DNA from: Immundisolibacterales bacterium
GTDB taxonomy: Bacteria; Pseudomonadota; Gammaproteobacteria; HK1
Assembly: GCA_026712715.1 (NCBI GenBank)
Contig: JAPOPW010000045.1
Coordinates: 1 to 64,000, forward strand
Length of the DNA: 64,000 bases
Reading direction: 5' to 3'
Below the pieces are notes generated by a model, which was given only the letters and a program-made list of their open reading frames with translations, had not been told where the DNA came from and did no database searches. The translations under genes and the position numbers were made by a program. Shown in pieces: positions 27,398-37,463 of the stretch; within the stretch, counting starts at the first letter, position 1, and each line of letters starts with the position of its first letter.

Positions 27398-28417
27398 TCA
27401 GGAGGAGAAGCGGGAGAGGTACGCTTCGCACAGCGGCGCGGTGCCCTCGGTGTAGCCGGTCCCGAGGGCGCGGGCGGTCTCCGTCTCCGAATGCGTACCG
27501 AGCCACGCGGCGAGGAGGAGGCGCCGGAGCATGATGAAGGTCGCGACCTCCTCTTCCGATTCCCTCGAGAGCGGGGCCACCCGGCGGTAGCCGCGCACCC
27601 AGGCGGCGATGAGATCCGGCACCTCGGGGCGGTGCTCGAAGAAGGACACGGTGGTCGCGCAGTCGTACATCAGCCAGCCGAAGCCGCAGTCGTCGAAGTC
27701 GATCACCCTGGTCGTCGCGCCGTCGACGAGCAGGTTGGCGAGGCGGAGATCGCCGTGAATCAGATTGAACCGGTCGGGCGATGCCCCGAAGCGCAGGAGC
27801 CGCCGCTCGATGAGAGCGGCGGTTCGTGCGAACAGCGCCTCGATCTCGTCCGTGAGACCCGGCGCGCCCCGCCACGGACCCCAGCGGGGCCGGCCTCCGA
27901 GGGTGGTCTCGAAATCCCAGGTGAAACGCTCGAAGCCGTCCGGGCGATGCCACTTCCGCACGTGCGCGTGCATGCGGGCGGCGATCTCGCCCAGCATCGC
28001 GAAGCGTTCGGCGAGGTCGTCCCGGTCTTCGTGCGGCTCCTCGCCCGCCTCCCAGGTGAAGAGCACGACATGGCGCGGAGGCGCGGGCACGCCTTCGTGG
28101 GCGACCGCCTGGACGAGCTCGCCGTCGGCGCCCGCGATCGGGGTCGGGGTCGCGACCACCCGGTCCCGGCGCAGGGCCTCGATCCAGGCGAGCTCCGAAG
28201 CGATGGTGTTCCGGCTCTGGTAGCCCTCGCGGTGCACGCGAAGCGCCCACTGCCGACCGGCCGACTTCGCCTCGACCCGGAACGTCGCGTTCTCCGATAC
28301 GTTGACGAGACGGGCTGACGCATCCGGGGGCAGGCGGTAGCGGTCGAGCGCGGCGGTCGCGAGGGCCTCGAGGCGCCGCAACCGTTCAACCCGGTCCGGT
28401 TCTCCGCGGTCCGGCAC
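27398..28417 (-). CDS. APH-family phosphotransferase (aminoglycoside/choline kinase-like)
   Basis: The 339-residue protein has the kinase-like APH fold: LVNVSENATFRVEA in the N-lobe, the catalytic loop LIHGDLRLANLLVD and the metal-binding VIDFDDCGFG. Such enzymes phosphorylate small molecules (homoserine, choline, antibiotics). The start is a GTG at 28417. It lies just downstream of cobN on the same strand but no member of the B12 pathway is known in this family, so its presence next to cobN may be chance. Confidence 0.85.
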   Translation of the reverse strand: MPDRGEPDRVERLRRLEALATAALDRYRLPPDASARLVNVSENATFRVEAKSAGRQWALRVHREGYQSRNTIASELAWIEALRRDRVVATPTPIAGADGELVQAVAHEGVPAPPRHVVLFTWEAGEEPHEDRDDLAERFAMLGEIAARMHAHVRKWHRPDGFERFTWDFETTLGGRPRWGPWRGAPGLTDEIEALFARTAALIERRLLRFGASPDRFNLIHGDLRLANLLVDGATTRVIDFDDCGFGWLMYDCATTVSFFEHRPEVPDLIAAWVRGYRRVAPLSRESEEEVATFIMLRRLLLAAWLGTHSETETARALGTGYTEGTAPLCEAYLSRFSS

Positions 28418-28435
28418 TCGCCCTGCCCGCGCTCT

Positions 28436-28468
28436 ACCCGGACCCGGACCCGGACCCGGACCCGGTCG
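28436..28468. repeat. Hexanucleotide microsatellite (GACCCG)n
   Basis: Four perfect GACCCG units at 28441-28464 plus a partial unit on each side, between cobN and the phosphotransferase gene. Related Gly-rich hexamer tracts occur in the tails of cbiX (about 40950) and cbiG-cobJ (about 46150). Confidence 0.85.
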
Positions 28469-28510
28469 CGGTCGGGGCCGCGGTCCGACGTGGAGACCGC
28501 GGCAGGACCC

Positions 28511-31500
28511 TCACCGTCCCGCGAGCTCGCCGAGGACCACGTGCGCGGAGTTCGACCGCGGGCGCCACAGCCCCCGCTCGACCGCCTCGCCGAGCCGTTC
28601 GGCGATCTCGCGAAGGGCGGCCGGGTTGTTCTCGTCGAAGAAGGCGCGCACGTCGCGGTCCTCGACATACGCCTCGAACACCGCGTCGAAGTGATGGTCG
28701 CCGACCGCGCGGGCCGTCGCCGCGAACGCGAAGAGGTAGTCCACCGTCGCGGCCATCTCGAACGCCCCCTTGTAGCCGTGGCGCATGACTCCCCGGATCC
28801 ACTTCGGGTTGACGACCCGGGCGCGCACCACCCGCGCGATCTCCTCCTCGAGCCGCCGGATGCGCGGACTCTCGGGACGCGAGTGGTCGTTGTGCCACAC
28901 GGCGGGCCGCGTCCCGGAGAGATGGTGCACGGCGGCGGTCATCCCGCCCTCGAACTGGTAATAGTCGTCAGAGTCGAGGAGGTCGTGCTCGCGGTTGTCC
29001 TGGTTGTGCACCACCGCCTCCACGCCCCGAAGGCGCGTCTCGAAGAGCGCGTGCTCGGCCGATCCGTCCCCCTCCGCGCCGTACGCATGGCCGCCCCACA
29101 CGATCCACGCACGCGCGAGATCGGCTTCCTCCCGCCACCCACGTTCGTCGATGAGCGCCTGGAGCCCGGCCCCGTAGGCGCCCGGCTTCGAGCCGAAGAC
29201 CCGGTACCCGGCCCGGCGCTCAGCGTCCTGCCGCGCGACCCCGTCCGCCGCGAGGCGGGCGACGTCAGCCGCGTAGGCACTGGCGAGCGGATTGCCCCGC
29301 ACGGGCTCCTCGAGCCGTGCGACCGCCCGCGCGGCCGCATCGAAGAGCGCAATCTGGGCCGGGAAGGAATCGCGGAAGAACCCCGACACCCGCAAGGTCA
29401 CGTCCACCCGCGGGCGGTCGAGGAGGTCGAGGGGCAGCACCTCGAACCCGGTGACCCGTCCCGAGCTCGGCTCCCAGGTCGGCCGGACGCCCATCAGGGC
29501 GAGTCCTTGCGCGATGTCGTCGCCACCGGTGCGCATGTTCGAGGTGCCCCACGCGGAAAGAGCCATGCGCCGCGGCCACTCCCCCTGCTCCTGGCGGTGG
29601 CGCTCGACGAGGAGCGCGGCCGACTGCCAGCCGAGCCGCCAGGCGACTGGTGTCGGGACGGTGCGGGTGTCGACGGAGTAGAAGTTGCGCCCGGTCGGGA
29701 GCACGTCGGGCCGGCCGCGGGTCGGGGCGCCGGAGGGGCCGGGCTCGAGGAAGCGCCCGTCGAGGGCGGTCAGCACCCCCCGGATCTCGGCTTGCGCGCA
29801 CGCCTCGACCGCGGGCCGGATGCGCTCGTCCACCTCCCGCAGCACGGCCCGGGTTCGCGACCACGCATCCGGGCACGCGCGGCTCGCGCCGACGAGCGCC
29901 CGGGCGAGCGCCTCGAGCCGTTCGACGGTGTCGCCCGCGGTCCGCCAGGGGCCCGCCGAACCGTCGAGCGCGTCCGCGAGCGGGGCTGGACGCGCCCCGT
30001 TCCATCGCGCGCCGAGGTCGCAGTCGAGGGGATCGAACCCCTGCCCGTCGAGCCCGAGGTCGCGGGCGAGCGCCCGGGTGATCGAGGCGCTCGGTCCCGC
30101 ATCCTCGCCGCGCGGGACGCGGACGAGGGCGACGAGGAGGTCGAGCATCCGCTCCGGGTCCGGCCGGCAGCCGAATACGTGCAGGCCGTCGCGGATCTGC
30201 ATCTCCTTGAGCTCGCAGAGATACGCGTCGAGCTTGGTGAGGGCCTCGCCGGCCTCCTCTCCGGGCGTGATGCCGCAGTCCCGGTCGAGGCCGAGGCGCG
30301 CGACCAGCTCGAGGATCTCGTCCCGGAGGACCGCGAGCCGCCGCGGGTCCACCCCGGACGCCTCGTAGTACTCGTCGACGAGGCGTTCGAGGTCGGCGAG
30401 CGGCCCGTAGCTCTCGGCCCGGGTGAGCGGCGGGGTGAGGTGGTCGACGATGACCGCCTGGGCGCGGCGCTTCGCCTGGGTCCCCTCGCCCGGGTCGTTG
30501 ACGATGAAGGGATAGACGTGGGGAAGCGGCCCGAGCGCCGCCTCCGGGTAGCACTCCGCGGAGAGGGCGAGGGCCTTTCCGGGCAGCCACTCGAGGTTTC
30601 CGTGCTTGCCCATGTGCACGATGGCGTGCACCCGGGACCTGAGCCACGCGTAGAACGCGAAGTAGCCGTGCGGGGGCACGAGGTCGGGGTCGTGGTAGGT
30701 GGCGGCGGGGTCGATGTGGTAGCCGCGCGCCGGCTGGAGCGCGACCGTGACGTTGCCGAACCGAAGCGCCGGCACCGCGAACGCCGCCCCCCCGGACCCA
30801 CCTCCGGTCGCGTCTGCCGCGGCGCCCGCGGCCAGGTAGAACGGATCGGCCTCCGGCTGCCCCCAACGGGCCACGACCGCACCGCGCACCGCCGCGGGGA
30901 GGGTGGCGAAGAAGGCGTGGTAGTCGTCGAGGAAGAGCCGCTCCCGGATCTCGCGCCCCGCCACGGCCGCATTGGTGGGGCCGGCCGCGAGCGCCTCGAT
31001 GAGGGCGTTGCCGCGGGCCGGAACGTTCTCCACCCGGTACCCCGCGGCCGCGAGCGCCCGCAGGAGCTCGACGGTCCCGGCCGGCGTGTCGAGCCCGACC
31101 CCGTTCCCGAGGCGCCCGTCGCGGTTCGGGTAGTTCGCGAGCACGATGGCGACCCGGCGCTCCCGGGCCGGGGTCGCGCCGAGGTCGATCCACGCGCGAG
31201 CGAGTCGGGCGGTGAACGCGATCCGGTCCGCGCGCGGGACGTAGGCGACGATCGGGCACTCGGTCGCCGCGTCGAAACGGGCCTCGGCCTTGAACGAGAC
31301 GGCGCGCGCGACGATGCGCCCGTCCACCTCGGGGAGGGCCACGTTCATCGCGATGTCGCGCGCGGAGAGCCCCTGCGTGCCGTTTTCCCAGTCCTCCTCG
31401 CGCCCCCCCGCGAGCACCACCTGGAGCACGGGCCGTCCGTTCGCGTCGAACGGAGTCTGCCGGCGCTCCGGGGCGCCCGGCGACGAGACCGCGAACCCGG

Positions 31501-32296
31501 TGGCATTCAGCACGAGGCGCACGCGCGCGTGCTCGAGCAGGCTCGCGACGAGGTCCGCCGAGACGGGATCCTTGAGACTCGAAACGAAGAGCGGGAGCGC
31601 GTTCACCCCGTGTTCGCGAAGGCCGGCGACGAGCGCGTCGATGGGGGCGAGGTTGGCGGCCTGCACGTGGGCGCGGTAGAAGACGATGGCGGCGCAAGGG
31701 GCGCCTTCGGTCCATCGCGTCCGAACCTCGTCGCGACCGCACGTCCCGGAATCCGGATAGTAGACGCCGGCGCGCGGGAGCGGAGCGGGCTCGCGCCATT
31801 CGCCCGGTACTCCGATGAGCTCGGCCGCAAACGCGAGCAGGCTGCGGGCATTCGCCGGACCGCCGTGCACGCAGTACTGCCACAGGCGATGGGTGTCGGC
31901 CGCCGACACGGAGCCGAGCCCCGCGAGCTCGGGGTCCGGCTGGTCGTCGCCCGGGAGGAGCGCGAGGGGGATCGACGCGTCCCGGCAGGCGTCGACGATC
32001 TGCTCGACCCCGTACGGCCAGTAGCCCGCGCCGCCCAGCACCCGAGCGACGACGAGCTTCGCGCGCGCGACCACCGACTCGACGTAAAGGTCGACCGACA
32101 TCGGATGGGCGAGCTGCATCAGGTTCGCGAGGCGGAGCGAAGGAAGTTCGCCGTCGAGGCCGGCCCGCGCCGCCGCGAGGCTCGCGAGCTCGGTGTCCGC
32201 GGCGGAAAGGAAGACGATGTCCCCCGGCGTCTGGCCGAGGTCGACGGCCTCGGTCTCGTCGACCGCCGACCCCGCCTTGGCGCGCAGCAGGTGCAA
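28511..32296 (-). CDS. cobN: Cobaltochelatase-type large subunit CobN
   Basis: CobN is the porphyrin-binding subunit that inserts cobalt into hydrogenobyrinic acid a,c-diamide in the late-insertion pathway. The 1261 residues cover the full family length; typical blocks include YWPYGVEQIV, GVYYPDSGTC, VHMGKHGNLEWLPGK, SKPGAYGAGLQALID and DSDDYYQFEGG. The start is a TTG at 32296, with GGGAGA six bases upstream. It is followed upstream by cobW. The AAA partners CobS and CobT of the chelatase are not in the window, and the corrin genes here are of the early-cobalt type, so its precise role in this organism is uncertain. Confidence 0.93.
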   Translation of the reverse strand: MHLLRAKAGSAVDETEAVDLGQTPGDIVFLSAADTELASLAAARAGLDGELPSLRLANLMQLAHPMSVDLYVESVVARAKLVVARVLGGAGYWPYGVEQIVDACRDASIPLALLPGDDQPDPELAGLGSVSAADTHRLWQYCVHGGPANARSLLAFAAELIGVPGEWREPAPLPRAGVYYPDSGTCGRDEVRTRWTEGAPCAAIVFYRAHVQAANLAPIDALVAGLREHGVNALPLFVSSLKDPVSADLVASLLEHARVRLVLNATGFAVSSPGAPERRQTPFDANGRPVLQVVLAGGREEDWENGTQGLSARDIAMNVALPEVDGRIVARAVSFKAEARFDAATECPIVAYVPRADRIAFTARLARAWIDLGATPARERRVAIVLANYPNRDGRLGNGVGLDTPAGTVELLRALAAAGYRVENVPARGNALIEALAAGPTNAAVAGREIRERLFLDDYHAFFATLPAAVRGAVVARWGQPEADPFYLAAGAAADATGGGSGGAAFAVPALRFGNVTVALQPARGYHIDPAATYHDPDLVPPHGYFAFYAWLRSRVHAIVHMGKHGNLEWLPGKALALSAECYPEAALGPLPHVYPFIVNDPGEGTQAKRRAQAVIVDHLTPPLTRAESYGPLADLERLVDEYYEASGVDPRRLAVLRDEILELVARLGLDRDCGITPGEEAGEALTKLDAYLCELKEMQIRDGLHVFGCRPDPERMLDLLVALVRVPRGEDAGPSASITRALARDLGLDGQGFDPLDCDLGARWNGARPAPLADALDGSAGPWRTAGDTVERLEALARALVGASRACPDAWSRTRAVLREVDERIRPAVEACAQAEIRGVLTALDGRFLEPGPSGAPTRGRPDVLPTGRNFYSVDTRTVPTPVAWRLGWQSAALLVERHRQEQGEWPRRMALSAWGTSNMRTGGDDIAQGLALMGVRPTWEPSSGRVTGFEVLPLDLLDRPRVDVTLRVSGFFRDSFPAQIALFDAAARAVARLEEPVRGNPLASAYAADVARLAADGVARQDAERRAGYRVFGSKPGAYGAGLQALIDERGWREEADLARAWIVWGGHAYGAEGDGSAEHALFETRLRGVEAVVHNQDNREHDLLDSDDYYQFEGGMTAAVHHLSGTRPAVWHNDHSRPESPRIRRLEEEIARVVRARVVNPKWIRGVMRHGYKGAFEMAATVDYLFAFAATARAVGDHHFDAVFEAYVEDRDVRAFFDENNPAALREIAERLGEAVERGLWRPRSNSAHVVLGELAGR

Positions 32297-32347
32297 CGGT
32301 GATCTCCCTCGCGCCGTCGGGCCGGGACGGACCGGGCCGCGCGACCT

Positions 32348-33379
32348 TCAGCCCGCTTCGAGCGCCGCCCGGATGCGCGGCTCGTCGAGCCCCGTCTCGC
32401 CGATGACCACGAGCCGCGAGCGGCGCGCCTCGCCGGGCCGCCATTCGCGGTCGTAGTAGTGCCGGACCCGCTCTCCGACCGCCTGCACGAGGAGGCGCAT
32501 GTCCTTCCCCGCGACCGCCGCAAAGCCCTTGACCCTCAGTATTCCGTGCGCGGCGACCGCCTCCGCGATCCGCGCGGTGAGAGCGTCCGGACAGTCCACC
32601 TCGCCCAGCTCCACGCTGAACGTCGTGAAGTCGTCGTGATCGTGCTCGCCCTCCTCGTCGATGTGGGAGGGGCGGGAATCCAGGTCGTCCTCCGCCGCCG
32701 CCTCGAGCCCGAGCAGCACGGCCGGGTCCACCGCACCCTCGCGCGCCACGACCCGCTTCACGGACGGTCGCAGCATGGCCTCGATCTCTTCGCCGATGCG
32801 GCGAAGCTCCGCCTCGCCGACGAGGTCGGCCTTGTTCAGCACCACCATGTCGGCGCAGGCGAGCTGCTCCTCGAGGAGCTCCTCGAGGGGACTCTCGTGG
32901 TCCAGGGCGTCGTCGGCCTCGCGCTGCGCCTGCACCGCGGCCGGGTCCGCCGCGAACAGCCCCGCCGCGTAGGCGGGGGAATCTACGACCGCGATCACCC
33001 CGTCCACGGTGACGCGGGTGCGTACGCTCGGCCACCCGAACGCCTTCACGAGGGGCTTCGGCAGCGCGAGCCCCGAGGTCTCGATGACGATGTGGTCGGG
33101 CGGCTCGTCGCGGGCGAGGAGGGTCTCGATGGTGGGCAGGAAGTCGTCCGCCACGGTGCAGCAGATGCAGCCGTTGGCGAGCTCGAGAATGTCCTCGTCC
33201 GCACAGTCCTCGATACCGCAGCCCCTGACGATCTCGGCGTCGATGCCGATGTCTCCGAACTCGTTGATGACGAGTGCGAGGCGACGCCCGGACGCGTTGG
33301 CGAGCAGGTGGCGGATGAGGCTCGTCTTGCCCGCGCCGAGGAAGCCGGTGATCACGGTGGCGGGGATCCGGGTAGTCAT
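32348..33379 (-). CDS. cobW: CobW-family G3E GTPase metallochaperone
   Basis: The 343-residue protein has the P-loop GFLGAGKT (12-19), the metal-binding GCICC motif, the NKADLV guanine motif and a small His/Asp-rich stretch (EGEHDHDD) before the C-terminal CobW domain. CobW proteins deliver Co(II) (or Zn(II)) to client enzymes under GTP control; next to cobN the client is probably the cobaltochelatase. ATG 33379 was chosen because the open frame upstream has no homology. Confidence 0.94.
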   Translation of the reverse strand: MTTRIPATVITGFLGAGKTSLIRHLLANASGRRLALVINEFGDIGIDAEIVRGCGIEDCADEDILELANGCICCTVADDFLPTIETLLARDEPPDHIVIETSGLALPKPLVKAFGWPSVRTRVTVDGVIAVVDSPAYAAGLFAADPAAVQAQREADDALDHESPLEELLEEQLACADMVVLNKADLVGEAELRRIGEEIEAMLRPSVKRVVAREGAVDPAVLLGLEAAAEDDLDSRPSHIDEEGEHDHDDFTTFSVELGEVDCPDALTARIAEAVAAHGILRVKGFAAVAGKDMRLLVQAVGERVRHYYDREWRPGEARRSRLVVIGETGLDEPRIRAALEAG

Positions 33380-33441
33380 GGGCAGTCGTCCATTGTTGCG
33401 GTTGCGGCGGCGGCCTGCGGCCCTCGCGATCCGGCGGGCGG

Positions 33442-33978
33442 TCAGGCCGGCTTGAGGACGAGGGGGATCCCCGCCGTCACCAGCACCACCCGATCCGCGC
33501 GCGCCGCGAGCGCCTGGTTGAGTCTGCCCGCATGGTCGCGGAAGGCGCGGGCCATCGCGTTCTCCGGAACCACGCCGAGTCCGACCTCGCTGGCGACGAG
33601 GACGACCGGCACCGCCGGTACGGCGAGGGATTCTAGGAGAGACCGCGCCTCGCGGTCGACGTCCCGTCCCGCGTGCATGAGATTTCCGAGCCACACGGTC
33701 AGGCAGTCTACGAGCACGCCGGCTCCGGACCCGTCGGCCCGGTGCGCGTGCGCGCGCAGGGCCCCCTCGAGATCGAGGGGCGCTTCCACCGTCGTCCAGC
33801 CTTCTCCGCGCCGGTCGCGGTGCCGGGCGATCCGCTCGCGCATCTCGTCGTCGAATGCCTCGGCGGTGGCGATGTAGACCGCGCCGGGCCCGGCGAGCAG
33901 CGACTCCGCGTACGCGCTCTTCCCCGAGCGCGCGCCGCCCAGCACCAGGGTCAACGGTACGATGGTGTCGTGGGGCAT
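33442..33978 (-). CDS. cobU: Adenosylcobinamide kinase/guanylyltransferase CobU
   Basis: CobU phosphorylates adenosylcobinamide and converts it to the GDP form for nucleotide-loop assembly. The 178-residue protein has GGARSGKS (14-21), ATAEAFDDEM, RHRDRRGEGW and VLVDCLTVWLGNL, all family markers. ATG 33978 with GGAG eight bases upstream is preferred over a TTG two codons earlier. It is first in the cobU-cobW-cobN minus-strand series. Confidence 0.95.
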   Translation of the reverse strand: MPHDTIVPLTLVLGGARSGKSAYAESLLAGPGAVYIATAEAFDDEMRERIARHRDRRGEGWTTVEAPLDLEGALRAHAHRADGSGAGVLVDCLTVWLGNLMHAGRDVDREARSLLESLAVPAVPVVLVASEVGLGVVPENAMARAFRDHAGRLNQALAARADRVVLVTAGIPLVLKPA

Positions 33979-34282
33979 CCGCAACGCTCCAGCCTCCCGG
34001 GCCGCAAGGTACGCTATTTTGCACCGGTGAAGCCCGCCCCCGCGTCAGCGCCCGCGCGACCGCCGCATCGCCACACCTCGCCATCCTGGTACCCCTGCAC
34101 GGAGATTCTGACCGATCGGAATGACGGAGATGAGTCCAACGAGGCATTCAACCGATTGAATTTCAATCGATCAATACCTCTTTACAGAGGTACTGGGCCG
34201 AACCGACGTTCTTGCCGAGCAGGGATTGAGCGGCAATGCCCGGAAGGCGTTTAATTGCTCTCGCTCGAATGGGAGAATTTCG
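33979..34282. other. Divergent intergenic region, cobU / TonB receptor
   Basis: No gene and no cobalamin riboswitch consensus is visible here. Two A/T-rich patches around 34140-34190 could hold promoters for either side. Confidence 0.4.
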
Positions 34283-36760
34283 ATGAAGATCTTCCTGATG
34301 CTGGTCGCGTTGCTTGGCGCGCTGGCGGCGGGTGCGGCCCATGCCGGCCCCCTTGCTCCGGCCCCTCGCGTCTTCGCCACGTATGACCGGAACTTCATCG
34401 CGCGCTCCGGCGCCCAGTCGCTCGAAGAGCTGCTGGACACCGGCATCGTCCGCTACTTCCTCACCGGGGGGCAGCCGTTGCTCGTCCTCGTCAACGGCCG
34501 GCCGTACGCCACCACGTCCAGCGATCTCGATACCCTGCCGCTCTCGGCCATCGAGCGCATCGAGCTTCTGAGCGGCGACACCCTCGGCACTCTCGACGGC
34601 AACGCGGTGCGCGGCGCGCTCAATGTCGTGCTGCGAAACGATCTGGACGGCTTCGAGGCGCACACGGTCGCACGGATGCCGACCCGGGACGGCGGCGACG
34701 GCCGGCAGGCCAGCGTCTTCTGGGGCGGAGCGATCGGCGACGGAAGAATAACCCTCGGGGTGGACGTCCTGCGGCGCGAGGAGATCGCCGCACGGAGCCG
34801 GGAGTACAGCCGCTCCACCTGGACGCCGGGCGGCGCATTCAGCGATGCGGCGAACGTCAGCGTCGGCGGCAACACGGTCTGGATCGTCCAGCGAGATGAA
34901 GACAAGACCTTGACCGGCGTGAGGTCGATTGCGCTCGGGGAGTGCGACCCGGCAAGAGGCTATACCGGCCCGCTCAGCAATCCGCCCGGCATCACCTCGG
35001 GGGACGACAAGGGCTGCGGTTTTGCCTACGGGGCCATCATGTGGAACACCAGCAGCTATGAGCAGAAGAGCGCGATCCTCAACCTGGAGCACCCGATCGG
35101 CGAGAAGGCCGACCTCCACCTGGACGCCAACTTCACGCGTGGCGACTCGGCGTTCCGCTACGCCCCGTCGGTCGGCACGTTCATCTTCACGCCGAACCCC
35201 GGCCTGCTCGATGCAATCGACGACGCGGCCGGCTCCGACTTCGTGGCGGACGAGAACGACCTGTTCGTCGTGGGGCACCGATTCGTCGGCCACGGCAACC
35301 GGGACTGGCTGACGGACACCGAGGAATACGACGTCTCCGCGAGCCTCGAGGGGCGGTTGACGGAGGGTCTGGGTTACGACGCGCGCGTCAGCGCCTTCTA
35401 CCTGGACGGTTTTCTCGACGGCAACACCTTCGTGCATGCCGACCGAATCACGTCGGAGATTCAGGCGGGAAGCTACGACCTCGAAGACCCGTTCTCGGAC
35501 GCCGAGGCGCATCTGCGAGCCATCGATTACAGCAGCTTGCGGCTCGAGAACGACTTCGGCGGAGACTACCTGGGGGCCCGGCTGGCCCTCGAGGGTACGG
35601 GATTCGAAATCGGCGGCCGCGCTTCGGCCTGGACCGCAGGGGTCGAGTGGGAGGACGCGGAAGTACATGACGTCACGGTCTATCGCGCCAATGACGGCAT
35701 GACCTACGACGTGTCCGAGGTGCTCGGCTCCGGCGGCACAAGCTATGCCGGCGAGCGCCGGTCCGTCGCGGGCTTTGCGGAGATGTCCCTGCCGCTCACC
35801 GAGAACCTGGACCTCCGGGTCGCGGGTCGCGGGGACGAAGCGGACGATGTCGGCAGAATGGAATCGTGGCGCCTCGGGGCCGAGTATCGGGCAACCAACG
35901 TCATCACCTTGCGCGGCTCCTGGAGCGCCGGCGAAACGCCGCCCTCGATGTCGTATCTCCACAGCTCCGAGGTGCAGGACCACCCGTATATCGACTGCGA
36001 CCCCGGAAGCGGGAGTCCGCCCCGCTCCTGCACCGAGCTCAATCCGCGGCAGGTGACCAGGGTGACCACCGGCAACCCGGGGCTCGATCCTTCGGACACC
36101 GTACGGCTCGCCTTCGGCGGCGAGGCCCGCGAGGGACCATTCTTCGCCGGCGTGGAGCTGTATCGGCTCTCGCGCTCCGGTCTGCCGGGGCAGAACACCG
36201 CCAACTGGGCCATGCAGAACCTGAACGAATGCAAGGACGGCGAAACGATGAACTGCATCGAGCGCACCGGCGGCGACATCACCATCCACGACGAATATGC
36301 AAACGTCGTCGACGCCGGCATCTCGGGCATCAGCACCCGGTTCGGCGGGGGCTTCAGAACCGGCTTTGGCGTTGTCGGCATGCGCGGCGTGTGGCGGCGG
36401 ATTACCGGCACCGACCTTCGCGTCGCGGGCGAAGAGGACCATTACCCCATCCCCAAGAACTTCCTCCGCGCCGGTTTCCTGGCGCGGCGCGGAAACCTGA
36501 GCGCCATCTGGACGATCAACTACCGCTCCGGCTTCGAGAACCGGGAGGAAAGCGGCACTTTCGACTCCTGGACCGGCCACGATCTCGTGCTGGACTGGAC
36601 CGAACCGCTGGGGCTGGAAGGCGCGCGGGTCGCCGCCGGGGTGTTCAACATCACCGACGCCGGCCTCACCGTGGACACCGCCAACCCCAACAGCGTGGAC
36701 GGGCCCACGGTGGCCGGCTGGGGGCGCACCCTCTTCGTCACCCTCAACATGCAGTTCTGA
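34283..36760 (+). CDS. TonB-dependent outer-membrane receptor
   Basis: The 825-residue protein starts with a signal peptide (MKIFLMLVALLGALAAGAAHA, cleaved near 21). A plug domain follows (LLDTGIVRYFLTGG, VNGRPYATTSSDLDTLPLSAIERIELL, NAVRGALNVVL), then a long beta-barrel ending in VTLNMQF, with the terminal Phe read by the BAM complex. The ATG has GGGAGAA upstream. Its place between cobU and the riboswitch-cbtBA unit suggests uptake of cobalt chelates or corrinoids, but it lacks its own riboswitch and I cannot assign the ligand. The plug seems shorter than in BtuB. Confidence 0.87.
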   Translation: MKIFLMLVALLGALAAGAAHAGPLAPAPRVFATYDRNFIARSGAQSLEELLDTGIVRYFLTGGQPLLVLVNGRPYATTSSDLDTLPLSAIERIELLSGDTLGTLDGNAVRGALNVVLRNDLDGFEAHTVARMPTRDGGDGRQASVFWGGAIGDGRITLGVDVLRREEIAARSREYSRSTWTPGGAFSDAANVSVGGNTVWIVQRDEDKTLTGVRSIALGECDPARGYTGPLSNPPGITSGDDKGCGFAYGAIMWNTSSYEQKSAILNLEHPIGEKADLHLDANFTRGDSAFRYAPSVGTFIFTPNPGLLDAIDDAAGSDFVADENDLFVVGHRFVGHGNRDWLTDTEEYDVSASLEGRLTEGLGYDARVSAFYLDGFLDGNTFVHADRITSEIQAGSYDLEDPFSDAEAHLRAIDYSSLRLENDFGGDYLGARLALEGTGFEIGGRASAWTAGVEWEDAEVHDVTVYRANDGMTYDVSEVLGSGGTSYAGERRSVAGFAEMSLPLTENLDLRVAGRGDEADDVGRMESWRLGAEYRATNVITLRGSWSAGETPPSMSYLHSSEVQDHPYIDCDPGSGSPPRSCTELNPRQVTRVTTGNPGLDPSDTVRLAFGGEAREGPFFAGVELYRLSRSGLPGQNTANWAMQNLNECKDGETMNCIERTGGDITIHDEYANVVDAGISGISTRFGGGFRTGFGVVGMRGVWRRITGTDLRVAGEEDHYPIPKNFLRAGFLARRGNLSAIWTINYRSGFENREESGTFDSWTGHDLVLDWTEPLGLEGARVAAGVFNITDAGLTVDTANPNSVDGPTVAGWGRTLFVTLNMQF

Positions 36761-36875
36761 GCGGGAAGAGCGCCGAACCCGGCCATTCGGACCGTTTCCG
36801 CCACTTCCGGGCGCCCGCCCGGCGGTCCGCGAGCGCGCGCATGTTCCCCGGGCATGGGAGGACGGCGCGACGCGA

Positions 36876-36904
36876 TTGACATTGCGAGGAACATTCTCTT
36901 GAAT
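36876..36904 (+). promoter_or_regulatory. Sigma-70 type promoter of the riboswitch-cbtBA unit
   Basis: TTGACA (36876-36881), 17 bases, TTGAAT (36899-36904). The predicted start, near 36911, lies just before the riboswitch. Confidence 0.6.
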
Positions 36905-36929
36905 GCCCGGGTTGCGTGATCGGGTGTCC

Positions 36930-37135
36930 GCCCGACGCTCTTGCGGAAGGCGGGTGAAACGGGAAGCCGGTGCGTCAGGCGATGGAGCCGAGGCAAGTCC
37001 GGCGCTGCCCCCGCAACGGTAGGCGGCTGGGATGGACCGGCCGGCCGGGTCGAGCGATGCGCTCGCCGGCCGCCGGTTTCTCGAGGAGGGGACCCTCCGG
37101 CCGCGAGCCCGGAGACCGGCCCGAAACGCCTCAGG
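36930..37135 (+). ncRNA. Cobalamin riboswitch (adenosylcobalamin aptamer)
   Basis: Conserved core elements appear in order: gtgaaacgggaagccggtg (about 36954-36972), aagtccggcgctgcccccgc at 36995-37014 followed by aacggtagg, and the B12 box agcccggagaccggcc (37106-37121). Spacing is normal, and a strong promoter precedes it. Binding of adenosylcobalamin should lower expression of cbtB and the genes after it. Ends are approximate. Confidence 0.9.
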
Positions 37136-37252
37136 AGCGCGGCTTCGTGTCACGGAGGGTGATGCGGGCCCGCCGGCGCCGGGATCCCCGTGCGCCGATG
37201 GGTGCCTCGATCGAAGCCGCCCCGCCCAAAAGGCTCTTCGAGGAGACCCGTC

Positions 37253-37444
37253 ATGACGACCATCGCCCCCATCGGCCGCGATTCCGGCACCGCCGTCCAG
37301 GCCGGGACGAATCGAAGGCTCGCGGCCATCCTCGCGGCCGCCCTCGGACTCGTGATCGTGTTCGCGGCCGGATTCGCCCCGAGCCAGGCCGTGCACAACG
37401 CGGCCCATGACACGCGCCACACGTTCGCCTTCCCCTGCCACTAG
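37253..37444 (+). CDS. cbtB: Cobalt transporter small subunit CbtB
   Basis: The 63-residue protein has one transmembrane helix (LAAILAAALGLVIVFAAGF) and a short tail with conserved histidines (VHNAAHDTRHTFAFPCH), the CbtB pattern. The ATG follows GAGGAG. Together with CbtA it is a predicted B12-regulated cobalt importer, and the riboswitch directly upstream supports that function. Confidence 0.92.
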   Translation: MTTIAPIGRDSGTAVQAGTNRRLAAILAAALGLVIVFAAGFAPSQAVHNAAHDTRHTFAFPCH

Positions 37445-37463
37445 GACGAACGGGCCCGCTCCG

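Noticed and set aside
30010-30040. tRNA T-loop-like sequence ggatcgaaccc
   Set aside because: It is inside cobN, and no acceptor or anticodon arms can be formed around it.
33979-34282. Second cobalamin riboswitch upstream of the TonB receptor
   Set aside because: None of the aptamer core elements or the B12 box is present.
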